NCBI GenBank assembly: GCA_964030785.1
Contig: OZ034975.1
Span: 14,146,142 to 14,210,141 of the forward strand
Source: Siderastrea siderea
Lineage: Eukaryota; Cnidaria; Anthozoa; Scleractinia; Rhizangiidae
Length of the DNA: 64,000 nucleotides
Direction: 5' to 3'
Shown here: positions 34,701-46,899 of the stretch, piece by piece
Layout of the letters: every line of letters starts with the position of its first letter
Position numbering within the stretch: position 1 is the stretch's first letter
The notes under the pieces: generated by a model
Databases searched by the model: none
Told to the model about the DNA's origin: nothing
The model's input: only the letters and a program-made list of their open reading frames with translations
Translations under genes and position numbers: made by a program

Positions 34701-36295
34701 AGTATCTAAATTTTATTAGAAGAGGGGTGAAGTGGTACTCAATAAAGTTTCATACCAAGAGGTTTTACCAAAGGGTCAAATCCTGTATTTTCCCTACACT
34801 TTGGCATATGTACCTTTGAGCACAAAAATGACACCTGTTTTCTGGAGTGGGGGGGGGGGGGGGGGGTCCTTGTGTAATCTACTATAAAAAAGTACCCCGC
34901 GCCAGGAAGATAATTCATTCATTCATTCATTCATTCATTCATTCATTCATTTTGTCACTCACTCATTCATTCATTTATTCATTCTGTCACTCATTCATTC
35001 ATTCATTCATTCATTCATTCATTCTGTCACTCATTCATTCATTCATTCATTCATTCATTCATTCATTCATTCATTCATGCATGCATGCATGCATGCATGC
35101 TTTCATTCATTCGTTGATAACCTGTAGAGGTCAAGAAACGATGCAAAAATGCTTGTGAGGAAGAAACTAAGTTCAACTACAACTTTGGGCTCAATCTACA
35201 AAATTTCTTTTTTACTTTTTCTTGCAGACGTCTGCTGCATCAGCCGTGCCATATGTTGTCGTTTTGTTGGTGATACTAATCGGTGGACAACTAGCAGACT
35301 ACCTTCGTGAGCACCACCTTAGCACAGGGACAGTGAGAAAATTATTTAATGCCACGGGTATATACCTTGTTTTGTTTAGTTTTGCTTTGTTTGTTTGCTT
35401 GTTTTGTTCTCAACCTTTAGCATCTGAAAAAATCGTAACTTTGCAGAAAATCAAGTGGAAGACTTCCAAACTTGGATCAGTAACGATAACCTTCACACAT
35501 TGTTAGCCAAACGTGTTCAGCGTTTGTGTCATGTTAACCGTTATATTTTTTCCTTACACAGAAAATGAATGAAAATTGGCCAACGAAAAGGCATGTATAA
35601 AAAATATCAAATGTAGGGTTTCTGACACAGTACGGATGCCCCTTGCATGAATCTCTCCGGAAAAATGTTTCCACGCACTTTAAGAGCTGTTCACCAAAAC
35701 AAGGTCGTGTGGCGTTTATCAACTCTCTCTTCGCATTTTTCAGGTTTTCTTACGATGATGGTGTTTCCTGTGGCCGCTGGATACGTCACTGATCCGACCT
35801 TAACAGTGGTGTTTATGACGTTAGGCATAGGCCTCAGTGGATTTACTGAAAGCGGCTATCTGATCAACCATCTGGATATTGCCCCTCCCTTTGCGAGTGT
35901 ACTAATGGGTATCAGTAATACTGCGGGTACGATGGCAGGAATTATCAGTCCGACACTTACGGGATTCATCACCCAAAATCATGTAAGAGAATGTAGACCT
36001 CATTTTTCTTTTAGTTGCTCGGTTGATTTAATAATTTTGAATAACTTGCTAACTGCATGTAATTGGCTGACTGACGGACGCACGAAAGGACTGACTTGTC
36101 AAGCAGCGGGCTTATTGGTAAGCTGATTGGTAAGTTGGCTGACTAACTGACCGACTGACTGGCTAACTGATTGATGAAAACTGATCAATTGATTGATTGA
36201 TTGATTGACTGACTGATTGATTGATCGATTGATTAACTGATTAATTGATTAATTGATTGATTGATTGACTGACTGGCTGAGTGACTGATCATGAC

Positions 36296-36343
<48 letters not shown>

Positions 36344-36591
36344 CGATCGATCGATCAGTTCTAAAGAGTTTTTTGTGAGTGTTTTTCGACCATCAGTAAG
36401 CATTTTGCTATATGCATTGGCGTCTATTGTTCTTTGCAAACAATAACACCACGCCTAACAACGCGTAACGGATCAAAATCTCTTGCTTTTAATTGGTCGC
36501 TCAATTAACATGACGCGCACGCTGAACTTTATAAACAGCTACTCGGTGATCATTTGGCCACACCAGCTCACACCTTTATCCTCTCTTGCTC

Positions 36592-36627
<36 letters not shown>

Positions 36628-37027
36628 CGACCGACCGACCGACCGACGGACGGACGGACGGACGGACGGACGGACGGACGGACAGACAGATAGGCCCTAT
36701 TGCCATCCTACTCCACCCACTTGAGCACCAAAGCAACTGAAGAAGGAAACCACTCAGATTTCCGAAACCGGTCTTGCTATTTTGATAAGCATTCTTCTTA
36801 TCAAGACGAACACTATGGCCATACTCGCAGTGAAAACTGAGAAATAAAACTTTCTCTTACACTAATACTGTCGCTTTTAAGAGGGACAAATCGCTCAAAG
36901 ACTCTCTAGTCAGAGCCATAATTCATTCTCTCAATATGAACAACAGTAACGGAGTTATATACGGTAAGGAGGGTGACAATATTACAATCATCTGACTGAT
37001 TGCGTGCTCGCTTGCTTGCTTGCTTGC

Positions 37028-37097
<70 letters not shown>

Positions 37098-37642
37098 CGT
37101 TGGTTGGCTGGTGGATGGATGGAGGGATGATGTCATGTACAAAACTGTTAGAAAAAAGTGTGTACTTGACATAACTGATGGATGAATTAAGTGTTAAAAA
37201 ATGGCTTCGACAGAACGGATGGACGTTCGGTCGGACGGACGACGGGCAGACTGAAGACGGATGGAAGACTCCCCATCGTCGAAAACTGTAGATGTGTGGC
37301 AAAATAATTTTCTGATCATTTTTTGAGTACCATAGATTTCCTCTGAGGCTCTATTCGCCAATATTAGGCGTTGCTTGTTACTTTTTTGTATTCAATTACA
37401 ATTCTCACCTAGGGTGGGGGGGGGGGGGGAAGTAAAGCCTGTTTAAGATACTAATCACATTGTCTTTGCTTTTTTTTTCATAACAGAACGCAGAGGAATG
37501 GAGAATAGTATTCTACATTAACGGAGCAATCCTTTTCATAGGTGGAACATTTTATATGTTGTTTTCATCTGGAGAGAAACAATCCTGGGTCAGCCAAAAT
37601 GGTTATGATAGACTGGCTACTAATGAGTTATCCGCAAACTAA
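28754..37642 (+). CDS. SLC17A5-like: SLC17 (sialin-like) transporter B, ten coding exons
   Basis: Paralog of SLC17-A with identical exon lengths and phases except for the last exon. Exons: 28754-28954, 29572-29608, 30338-30537, 32413-32500, 32936-33022, 33834-33964, 34537-34686, 35228-35357, 35744-35982 and 37487-37642, giving 472 residues. An in-frame ATG at 28730 would add eight residues; 28754 matches the A start. Family signatures are intact: [10 protein letters not shown] in TM1, TM4 [29 protein letters not shown] in exon 9, and a C-terminus with SGEKQSW. Odd points: intron 2 uses GC as donor (29609-29610) in an otherwise perfect AAG/GCAAGT context, and the exon 7 acceptor AG of paralog A is GG here (34535-34536). 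If exon 7 is skipped the frame survives (150 nt). A substitute in-frame acceptor ends at 34488. The family call is firm; the exact mRNA at exon 7 is uncertain. Confidence 0.92.
31231..31741. mobile_element. Inverted-repeat element in SLC17-B intron 3
   Basis: Arms of about 115-120 bp lie at 31231-31345 and 31619-31741. GGTGGGCATATGTGACAGCA on the left pairs with TGCTGTCACATATGCCCACC on the right. Pairing continues through the AACCCCGTC and GATCGTC segments with mismatches. The spacer has no recognisable gene. It is probably a non-autonomous foldback transposon. Confidence 0.75.
34089..34313. mobile_element. Palindromic MITE in SLC17-B intron 6
   Basis: The ends AAGCAACCTTTACACGTCAA and, on the complement, AAGGCGGCCTTCACACGTCA are imperfect inverted repeats. 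Pairing continues inward through GTTTGCCAACACGAG and ACACAACAACATG, so almost the whole 225 bp folds. A short CA run interrupts the right arm. A paired element is absent from the same intron of SLC17-A. Confidence 0.8.
34913..35115. repeat. ATTC/TCAT tetranucleotide array in SLC17-B intron 7
   Basis: A long ATTC array with interspersed TGTCACTC interruptions and a GCAT block near 35077-35100. It follows a G homopolymer at about 34848-34866. It creates a Ser/Phe/Ile/His repeat frame that is not a gene. Confidence 0.95.
36120..36360. repeat. GATT/GACT tetranucleotide array in SLC17-B intron 9
   Basis: Mixed GACT, GATT and GATC units lie at the position matching the GACT array of SLC17-A intron 9. 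The longest pure stretch is GATT at about 36296-36343, followed by GATC. Confidence 0.93.
36591..36690. repeat. CAGA/CGAC/GGAC tetranucleotide array in SLC17-B intron 9
   Basis: Three successive homogeneous blocks (ACAG, then ACCG, then ACGG) differ from each other by single-base steps. The pattern fits successive mutation and spreading of tetranucleotide variants. Confidence 0.93.
37008..37097. repeat. GCTT/GATT tetranucleotide array in SLC17-B intron 9
   Basis: A short GCTT block is followed by about 19 GATT units. This is the third microsatellite within the same intron. Confidence 0.93.
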
Positions 37643-38430
37643 AACCAAGAGTGTAAAATAACAAATGTCTTTCATATATACTGACATTTTTTAAGTTATC
37701 AAAGGTAAATCCGTTTTCGTAAGATTCGTTTGAGTTTTGAATGTGTGCACACTTAGGCCTGATGGCCACTTGAGAAAACGTCCAGACATGAGCATGAGCA
37801 GAAAAATCGTGGGGTAACTGGCATGGAATAAGCACACAAACACAAACAAAAGAGAAAAAGATACACTTGCATTATCCTTGTGGCTTGTGCTTATTTCACA
37901 AACGAAAGCCAGCGTGAGATAAGCACTAGCATACGTTCAAGAACTGAGCAGTCGTCTTGCATAGCAAATTGGAATAGGACTACCACCACGGTTGCCATGA
38001 CAGCGGTCGTCCTACCACGCTCGCCCTCCTTCTTACAGTGTAATGGCTTTACGCTAGGCGCTGCAATCAACTGTTCTGTCTTCTGCTTGGGCACTTCTGT
38101 TACGTTCTCATTACTTGACTACAAAAACTGGGCAATGCAATTAAAACAATAATAATTCCTCGCGAAGCGAGGTTTATAAATTTGTCGCGTGGGGATCGCG
38201 CGAGGATTGCTAAGGGTGGTCAAATCTCGATCTGCCGATATATATTTCGATGGTGTCCGCACAGTTGCCTAGCAACAAAACCTAATCGCGACCGCTGACA
38301 GTTGCGCACTCTCATGTTTCTTCGGCGTGTTTCTTCATTTCTTGCCTGCTTCGCTACGTACATTTACGTGCTGATATTTTTATTCATCGTCTGTGAACAA
38401 GTAATTAGACAGCAACCCCTGGTTTAACAA
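37643..38430. other. Region after SLC17-B
   Basis: This holds the 3' flank of SLC17-B. I see no AATAAA signal close to the stop at 37642. Short frames at about 37880-38150 on both strands have no recognisable domain. Confidence 0.4.
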
Positions 38431-38910
38431 GTGGCTCAAAATCCATTCCGGGGTAGATTTACAACTGAAACTGAGCGTGAACGCCGACTTGAAATTCAGC
38501 GCGAGCAACGAAGGCGAAAGAGTCGACGACAAGAAAGCACCGGTAGGAGAACATCGTTTACCGGTAATAGCCTAGCAAGACTAAAGCCGTCAGCAGGACA
38601 CAAACAGGAGACTGGAATATTACAGGCCAGAAATCTTGGAACATACACAACGTAGCTTAAATTTAGCTTGATAGCACAGCGCTGCCACAAAACGAGATTC
38701 CCCAACAACGCCAGAGTCGATACAAGGCCTTCGAAATTATAACTCAGCCACACCAATTGAATAATGACAACGAACTCAGCGGCTACAAACTCTTCGAGAA
38801 AATGTATGCTGAAACCGATCAGGACCGGCGACACCGACTAGAAGTGCTTCGACAAAAGGATTTTGTTATAGAAGCAACGAGAGGCGACAAAAAATGCACG
38901 ATCATCAAAA
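38431..38910 (+). pseudogene. Unrecognised basic open frame with one frame change
   Basis: A first frame (38431-38655) is rich in Arg, Glu and Gln (RERRLEIQREQRRRKSRRQ). A second, in a different frame from about 38670 to 38896, reads on as LPQNEIPQQRQSRYKAFEII and then DQDRRHRLEVLRQK. The shared charged composition suggests one former coding sequence of about 150 residues broken by a shift. There is no ATG at the start of the first frame, and I recognise no family. It may be a mobile-element protein remnant; that is a guess. Confidence 0.25.
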
Positions 38911-41241
38911 TACTTTTGCTAGAAATTTACCTTTCCCACGGACGGTGACTGAACAGGTTGGCTCAAAATTATTTCCTCTCTCTACCATTATCTTTACTCT
39001 TGATGTACTAGTAGTTATTATCAACATGTAATTACTTTTCCAAGTATGATCAAAATTACAGATTACACAAGAGAAATGAAATTATTTCACAAAATAGGTT
39101 TCAGTTCCCACAACAATTTGCATATTTGTGTATGAGCAGTAAAAAGATTTAAATTCTAAGTTTAGGACGTTCCCGAAAAATATTTGAAAGAAATAATTCA
39201 TATTGAATCAGTAAGAATTTATAAAAGTTTATGTTTTCCGTTATGGATATTGACCCTATTAATAGTTTAAAAATAATATTCAGATGGATCAGAAAGGACA
39301 ATTTCTGTTCACAATTTGGTTTGGAAATGCACTTACAAGTACTGCTCTGCCTACACTAGCAATTACCACTTTAAAATGTGTAGCGGGTATAGGTACATCC
39401 ATGCATGTATTTGATGTGAAACAAAAATTACTGCTTAACATTAATTATTGACAATAATTTCATGCTACATACAGTGACCAGCATCACAGGTCTCCTCGCA
39501 GTGCACAAGCAAGCACCAAAATCAGGGGAATTGAGATCCTGATCACCTTCAGCATGATTTGTCTATGTGAAAGTTTACTTACTTCTGAAGGTTTCACATG
39601 CTATAATCTACATTCACCCTTTCCCTTAATTAGCTACTCTTGCTTTCCATACCAACTGACCTCCCTAAGTCCCAATGTAAACCTGCAAATTCTCCTTACT
39701 GGTCTTTATACATTTCTTGTAGTACTAGTGCAGAGAACTTCTTTCTACTGAAATTAACACTATTCATGTTTGGTGATCAATTCCTTAATTCTGATGACCT
39801 AATTAAAGCATTGCCATTGTAGGGAGATGCTGGTAACTGGGGATTCAAGGGTTCACTTATTATTTTATTGTGACAATTATCTAATCCAATTTTTCTAGTG
39901 TGTTGGGGGGAATGAATAAACATGCTACCTCATCAATATGAAACTCTGTGCTTTGCTTGCCATTATTCTGTATTATTCTTATTTCAATTTTTGGGTAAAA
40001 ATGGATAATTTTTTTTAATACATCACATCACTCTTCAGCAGTAGTAGACTCCTGCTGCAGTATCTCAACCATTCAAGGGAAATAATGAATTGTGTTAGCT
40101 ATTGACACTTGTCAATACCCAGTAAATAGAACAAAAGCTGTACAACAGAATCTAAAGGAAATGGCTGGGTAAATGTTGGAGATAACAAGTTCCAAGTTGG
40201 AATTTGGAATACATTTCTGATAAACCTATACTCTCACCCAACCAAAATAAACAGAAACACCACACATTGGCCCTGACAACAGGTCCACAGCAATACTATA
40301 TACATCCTCTCTAGAGAGCAATTTACCTTATGTCAGAATGAAGAGAAGTGGGGGGGGGGGGGGTGGGGTGGGGGGTGGGGGCTGAACGTATTTTCTTATA
40401 CATGACAGAGGATTGGATGCAAGTTACATGGAAACGACTGGGAACCAGAATGTTGATCTTAACTCCCAATTGGGGACCATTGTGGCCACCCATCCACACC
40501 TCCAGTTAAACCGAAATTCTATCCTCTCCCGACCCCCATCAATCAATTTTGTGGTGCACCCGTGCCCGAGCTTCGCGAGGTTCTGCGAGTCACGTATTTC
40601 TAGTAATTTTATAATTATCAGAAACTGAGAATATCAAGTAAGTAAGGACCGGATTTTGATGCCTTCTTCTATCGCTTATTTTAGGGATGAGGTTGGGGGA
40701 GGGGAGGGTTATCATTAAATTTTTCACCATGTTTTCCACTGTCAGGAGCGCAAAACGTATATGAAATCTATCTAGAGTTTGGACGTCAGCAAGAGTTATC
40801 AGTAAATATCGTCACAGTGCAAATGTTAATTTTATCTCTCTTCTTAGGGACTTTATTTTTATGTGCAGACAAACGATTGCGGACTAGCTGCCAGCAGACA
40901 ATAGTATAATTAGCCTGGGAAAACAGAAGCAGATTATGTAAGCTCGGGACTATGAAGCACGTGCCCTTTCTTCTGCTAAAAGGAAATTTCAATAGAGCTC
41001 TGGTGTTCGTTTCTTGAAAGCCCCCAAAACCTTTCGGCTCCGAAAAGCTATTTGTGAAACATGAACCATTCATTCTTCAGTCTGTTATTTTAACATGTGT
41101 TTAAGGCCAGAAAATTTTAACTTGTAACAAAGTTTCATGCTTACAAGTTACGGTGTGCTCAAAATCGGCCCGAAAAGTTTCGGGGCTTTCGAGAAACGCA
41201 CGCCTGGCGAGTGATCCTTGAGCGTTTTCCTCTATAAACCA
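38911..41241. other. Gene-poor A/T-rich stretch
   Basis: I see no gene. There is a G-rich low-complexity run at 40344-40380. Frames below 100 residues lack domains or splice support. Confidence 0.5.
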
Positions 41242-42594
41242 CTAGTTTTCATAATAGTGATCTTGATGTACTCTTTCACCTTTTTCGCTTTTGTAAACCT
41301 CAAGAGTAAGACCTTGGCTCACCATCCGTCGCTTGCTGTACTTTACTGTTTTGTTAAACCCTCCGTCATGTGCAGTCAAGCAGAAGCTCCTGCATGGCTT
41401 ATCTACCTTAAGAGTGAAGTTAAACTGCTCTGGATAGAATTTATCATTTGGGATTGGATAATTAGCGGCAAATGTCTTCATTGCACTTTGAGATAAGCCA
41501 GAAGTAGCCTCCATGCCAACACATGGGGAAAACATGTTATAATTTGTTTTGTCATATGTTGTGAATCCAATGAAATTGCTGCCGTCTGACAGACCATAAC
41601 TTATATCGCTGTCAACTGATTGTCCGATGGTGACGTCATCAGCGACTGTTATTTCAACCATCAATGGTGTTTCATCTTGCACGACACCAGCATGCACCAA
41701 TGGTACTTTCAAAAGGGCTAAATGGTCTAATGCACCCACGTTGAAAGTTAGCTGGTCGTTAGATATCGAATGATAACTGTCTATGTACGACGCATATGCC
41801 TCCAACAGTACAGGTGACATCAAGTATTCTTTAAGTATAGAGCCATCCTATCAGTGGAAAGAAAAAATGCTCCTTTAGTAATATCCTATGCATAATGTCA
41901 TCGTACAAACAAACGTTTCACTCTGATGAAGATCGGACCAAACGATATAAACAGTCGACGAGGGTTAACAAGAGTTGAAACTCTTTCAGAGCGCACGAGA
42001 GTAAAATGAGAGCACATGCATGATCCTGAGCATTAATAAAGGATGAGAGGCAAACGTCTCAAATTCCTGAAAATATTGCGGTCGATTTCTAAACGTTGAC
42101 TGGCTTTTCCCCACACATAACTTCTTGATTCAATGCCATTATAATCCTCTGGTCACACAGAAAAATTAATAAAAGGCATTCTCTTTTCTAGCTATTGGTA
42201 AAAATGAAGTTCGAGTGACCGAACTTAAGTCTGCGCATGCTTTATTCCCATCTAGGTTTAACATTATAAGCTTTAGATTCAAGCATTTCTTTCTCATGCT
42301 AACCTTGGCAAGATAATCACTGTATGCGCAGCCATCTTTAAACTTGTAATCCAAAGGATGAGTGTGTCTATCAGCATCATTCAACTCACAAACCAGGTTA
42401 CGAAACTGGAATTTAGTGCTTCGGCATCGCTGATCCTCCGAACATAAAATGAGGCAATGGCCATTGTCTTTCACGTTGTAAGCAGATGTCAGGTGGCCTT
42501 TAAGATGACGTCCCCATACAGAATATGTTGTTCGACATTGTTGCACTGAGACAAAGATGTGGAAAGACGACATCAAAAGAAGAAACCACCTCAT
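41242..42594 (-). CDS. Secreted PAN/apple-domain protein with an unidentified C-terminal domain, two exons
   Basis: Exon 1 is 42594-42304 and exon 2 is 41847-41242 on the minus strand, joined in phase 0 (AAG/GTTAGC donor, TTTCCACTGATAG acceptor) to give 298 residues. Residues 1 to about 19 (MRWFLLLMSSFHIFVSVQQ) form a signal peptide. Residues about 20-95 carry six cysteines in a PAN/apple-like spacing, including HCLILC, RCRSTKFQ and VCELN, a fold used for protein or carbohydrate binding outside the cell. The remaining 200 residues (from DGSILKEYLMSPVLLEAYAS) form a domain I cannot name. It has alternating hydrophobic stretches, a GSNFIGFTTYD segment and three cysteines, and resembles a beta-rich extracellular module. 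There is no transmembrane segment. An additional upstream exon is not excluded. The call is firm for a secreted protein and moderate for PAN. Confidence 0.8.
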
Positions 42595-44311
42595 TTCTGA
42601 AATTAAAAAAAAAAAAAAACTTGATGTAAGAACCGTTCAGGAAACTCTGCAGCTGCCGGAGATGAGAATTGGTTATTTTGTGATGGCATGCTGGGAAACA
42701 TGATGTTGTCCAATCCTTATACAAGGTGGGATGTTTCATTTTCAATTCTACCTGTATTTATTAGCTTCGTTTGATTAAACATCTATTAAAGGAATCGTCG
42801 CCCTCCTTTACAACTTACTTTCTATTTTCTTCAACTTAATATAATTGCAATTTTATTGCCAATAGAGAAGACAGCTGTTCACAAACGTTATTTTTGTTAT
42901 GTAAATTAAATGAACTCTTTTTTGCAACAGCCACTAGATCTTTGGTTGGCATACTCATACGAACCTGGTGGCGTCACCGATTACTTTGCTATACATAAAG
43001 CCCGGCTATGTTACGTAACAGTCGATACATAGAAAGAATTGTAAGGAATAAAAGTGGCCCGAAACTATTTTTACTCTTGAAAGGCGTTTTCACTTTATAG
43101 CTCTAAGACATCAATGGCCTTTCTAATAAGCATTTCTTTATTTCCTGCGTAGTGTGTTATGATTTGCGGCGATTCTTGCTCTAAAGAGCCTTTTTTATCC
43201 ATACAAATCCTCATATGTGATTTGTTACGTAACAATACAAGATTGGGTTACTTCATGAGTAATTATATATAAGTTTGAATGTTTTAATTTTCACAACTTT
43301 CGTTACAGTTAGTATCCATAACCCACTATAACCGGGAACAAATAACCCAGTATGTACTTTCACATGTAGACGTTCTAACCTAATCAAATCCAAAATATGT
43401 AGTCTACGTTTTTCAAACGTCGATTCCTTCTGAGCCAGTGACTTGTATCCTTCGCTTTTTGCTGTGTTGAGTGTATTTTCACTGCCCCTACTTCTTTACG
43501 CAAGACTGAGCAATGAAAAGAAAGGATAGCGCATCATAATTATAAGATCGTCGGTACATGAGTATTCCTTCATGAGTTAGTTAATATAGTTGAATTAGTC
43601 AATACGAATTATGGACTCGTCTTTTTTGTCCTCATAAGAGCCCTCTTTTTTAACAACGCTGAGGTTGAGATTAGCTAATTTGCTAAGAACACACCAATGC
43701 TGAGATTCAGCTCGGAACGTCTTATAATTTTGTCCACGTTTCACAAAAGTCGAGCACAAATGCAGGTTAAAATAACAACAAAATTAGTCGGAACATTTTA
43801 GTCTGGGTAGTTGTACAGCTTAGTTGAGACCCAATACCAGAATTATCATGTAGTTCTGACAAATAGTGTAGTTTTGTTGAATTCTTCTATGTCTGAAATA
43901 AATACCTTGGCACCTAATAATATCATATTAACGTTTTCAGTTTGAACTACGGTCCCGGCTAAAACTAAGGTCAAAAATTAGGCATTCCGTTATGGAAATG
44001 TGTGTCAATTCAACATACCAGCTGACCCCAACACTCAGATGAATTAACGATCAGTGTCGCAAATACCAACCAGTTGACCACTCTTGAATAGTCAAAGAGC
44101 CTCTTCCATAAAACCTTTCCGTTTACCACTGAATAAGCAATCAAAAATATTGTTTTCCTGCTCTGGAAACATGATTTTTAAAATAATAAAATATTTCCTG
44201 ACTCAGAGTGTGATAAAAATTAAAAACTGTTGAAGTGGAATATTTCGTCCGGACCAACCGAACTTCATCAGCCACGGTAGAAATGTGAATATTAAGAAGG
44301 GTTATATCACT
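42595..44311. other. Upstream of the PAN gene to the Penelope-like element
   Basis: No gene seen. An A homopolymer at about 42603-42620 lies just 5' of the PAN gene start. The minus-strand frame over 42500-42745 is a shadow of exon 1. Part of the sequence near 44226-44275 (AACTTCATCAGCC) looks like the 3' flank of the Penelope-like element. Confidence 0.4.
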
Positions 44312-45230
44312 TCATAAGGGTCTCAAGGGGCCTAAAATAGTGTTATAGATATTGGCTAATTCGAAGCCATTGTCTCTATTCAAAGAGGGCTTTCGTAACC
44401 GGATCTCAATTGCTTCCCTTATGCGGCATTTGAACGTGTTGCTTTCCGTGGCGAGAACTTTTGTTTTGCTAGAATCCACCGAATGTCCCGTGAGCTGGCA
44501 ATGTTCGTGAACGGCTGATGAGTCCCTTGAAAGATGTTCCTTAATTCTGGTTTCAAGCACGCGAGAAGTTTCGCCAATGTATTGTTTGTTGCATTGATCA
44601 CAATGAATGTGATAAACTGTGCCACACTTCTTTAGGTTTTCAGTTTTGTCTTTAACCTGTACCAATTGCGATCTGAGAGAATTGACAGGCTTGTGGACGA
44701 TTGTGACCTCGTGTGATTTAAATGCTCTTTGTAGGCGTTCCGAAATGCCTTTGATGTATGGTACTGAAGCGTATACTCTCTTCTCGTTGCGGGATTCTTT
44801 GGACTCTCTCGTGTCAGATTCAGTGTTCGGTATTGTTAGCATCCAATCTGGATAGATGTTAGTTTTCAAAGCTTGCTTAACACGCTGAATTTCATATACT
44901 CTGTCATCTTCTTCAGAAACCAAGGTCTTAGCTCGAAGTAGTAGAGTGTTAACCACAGCTCTTTTATGTTGTAGGTGGTGGTTAGAGTGGAAATTCAGGT
45001 ACTGACCCGTGTGGGTCGGTTTCCGGTACACTGTGACTTTTGTTGAGCCATCTTGGTTCATGTGTAAGCAGGTGTCAAGGAATGGGATTGTGCCATTCTT
45101 TTCTTCCTCTGAAGTGAACTGGATGTGTTGATCAATAGAATTGAGGTGCTCAGAAAAAAAGAACGCACTGCGTATTCATGAATTTTAGTCATCGTGTCAT
45201 CAACATATCGATACCACATAACTGAATAAG
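44312..45230 (-). mobile_element. 5'-truncated Penelope-like retroelement (RT end plus GIY-YIG nuclease)
   Basis: The minus-strand ORF at 44312-45061 has 249 codons. Its first part (TVYRKPTHTGQYLNFHSNHH) is the conserved stretch after the reverse transcriptase core of Penelope-like elements. Its C-terminal part holds a GIY-YIG endonuclease with TVYHIHC and YIGETSR and a downstream catalytic-type Arg/Glu region. Further upstream the RT catalytic box YRYVDD can be read at about 45193-45215. It is cut off from the nuclease by a one-base frame change at a T run (about 45156-45162) and preceded by a TGA. The fingers and palm upstream are missing. These elements copy themselves by target-primed reverse transcription; this copy is dead. 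Confidence 0.88.
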
Positions 45231-46899
45231 CAGGTCATAATACTTTACTGAAAGACTTGATTAATTATTTAAGCTACACGAAAAACAAAATTTAAGTTGA
45301 ATTCATGTTTTGCTCAAGAGCTCTCTAAACAATCCCTTAATTTCAATAGGAAAAAAAACAATCCCCATTGTAAACAAAAGAAAAAGGTAAAATTTCTTCG
45401 AATTAAGCTTCCAGGCGAATGTTTAGAATCAATCAGTCGTACAATAGTTGATACAACTGGTTTGCACCCTATCGAAGATTATTCTGTGAAAACAAGGCGG
45501 ACAGAGTCCTTATCAAAAGAAGAGCGTTGCTGTTAGCAACCATTCACACGTTCGAATTCTCTACAGGGATCCACTCATCGTGTAATAATTCAAAATGTAT
45601 TAATTTACACGGTAAAATATATAGCAACGCACGAACACAAGACTTGGCGAGACCATTCAGCTGCCACAGAATTGCTGAGTTAATGACAAGGAAGAAAAGC
45701 AAACGTAAGGCACGTTGAATTGAGTTCAAAAAATATTCCTTGATGTCGATGATTGCCACTGAGTAGTTCATTACAATAACATCTGGCGTTGTGTTGATTG
45801 TTTTTATTAGTGTCCTCAGTTTTTATTTATTTGCATTGTAACTTTTTCAGTTTTCAGTTGGTTTAACAATGAGAAAATGGAATAACAGTAGGAAACAGGT
45901 TAATGGAAGCACATCACCACGTGGTTACAATGTTTCCTTTTTCTCCCTACATAACTTATGTTCAGTTTTCTACGCAACCTTTACATCGTGGTATTAATGC
46001 TTTTTTTTTTCGGATACTGTCATCGCGGTACAAAAAATAATCTCGAAAATCTAAAACAGCAAACAGGCCTAGTATTATAGGTGAGAGGTTGTCAGGGATG
46101 AATCAAAACTACTTTAAATACTAACATGTTTTCAGAGAACAGCGTATTTAAATAACTTGAGGAATTCCGTCAGTTCAATTTAACAGTGAGGCTGTTTTTG
46201 CCTTTTCAGATACCACTATCATGTCTAAAAAGTCTTTAATCTGTGCTTCGTCTTCCCTTGAAAATGCTCGGACGCTTTGTTGAAAACTAGTCTTTGACTT
46301 TAAGATCATTTTCCTTTAACTTAAGATCAATATAGTTTAACTTAACAGCAACTTGGCTGTTTTTGCTTTTTCATAATTAGCCACTATCGGTAAAATCTCA
46401 AAATTTCTAAATCAGTTGTACAGTGCCTGTTTGCTTTCGATTGGTAAGAAATTTGAGACCGCAAGATCAGCTTCCTAAGTAACTACTGATAAACCTGCTC
46501 GCTCTGATCTCCACAGTTTGTAATGGCTCTGGGCCGGTGTTAATTTTTTTTCCGTGTGTTTTTACTAAACCCTTTATCGCTATCTGAGTGAAAAGCAGCC
46601 CGGCTTCGAAGAAAAGTTTCCTCGGTAACAACTGATAAATGTCATTATATTTCCACCTAACGGTGTTTCATATTGCCTGTTTGTTTAAATTGTGAAACTG
46701 AACGCACACAGGGAGCCTATGTACAGAATTTCAGCCCCACACTTGAGAATTATCTTAAGAACAACTTAAAATTCTCAGTTGTGATTGATGTTAGCTTCAA
46801 ACTTCAAATATCAGTCTAGTGTAGCCGATGAAAGTCAAGTTTCTTACACATTGTATGCAGAATACGTCCCCAGTCAGTTTCTATTCTACTGATATACAG
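45231..46899. other. A/T-rich intergenic stretch
   Basis: Frames at 45297-45536 and 45527-45718 are lysine-rich and show no known domain. Nothing else is supported. Confidence 0.4.

Noticed and set aside
34847..35158. Ser/Phe/Ile/His-rich open frame
   Set aside because: Produced by the ATTC tetranucleotide array in SLC17-B intron 7.
41218..41496. Plus-strand frame of 92 codons
   Set aside because: It is antisense to exon 2 of the PAN-domain gene, which has a signal peptide, splice sites and domain support.
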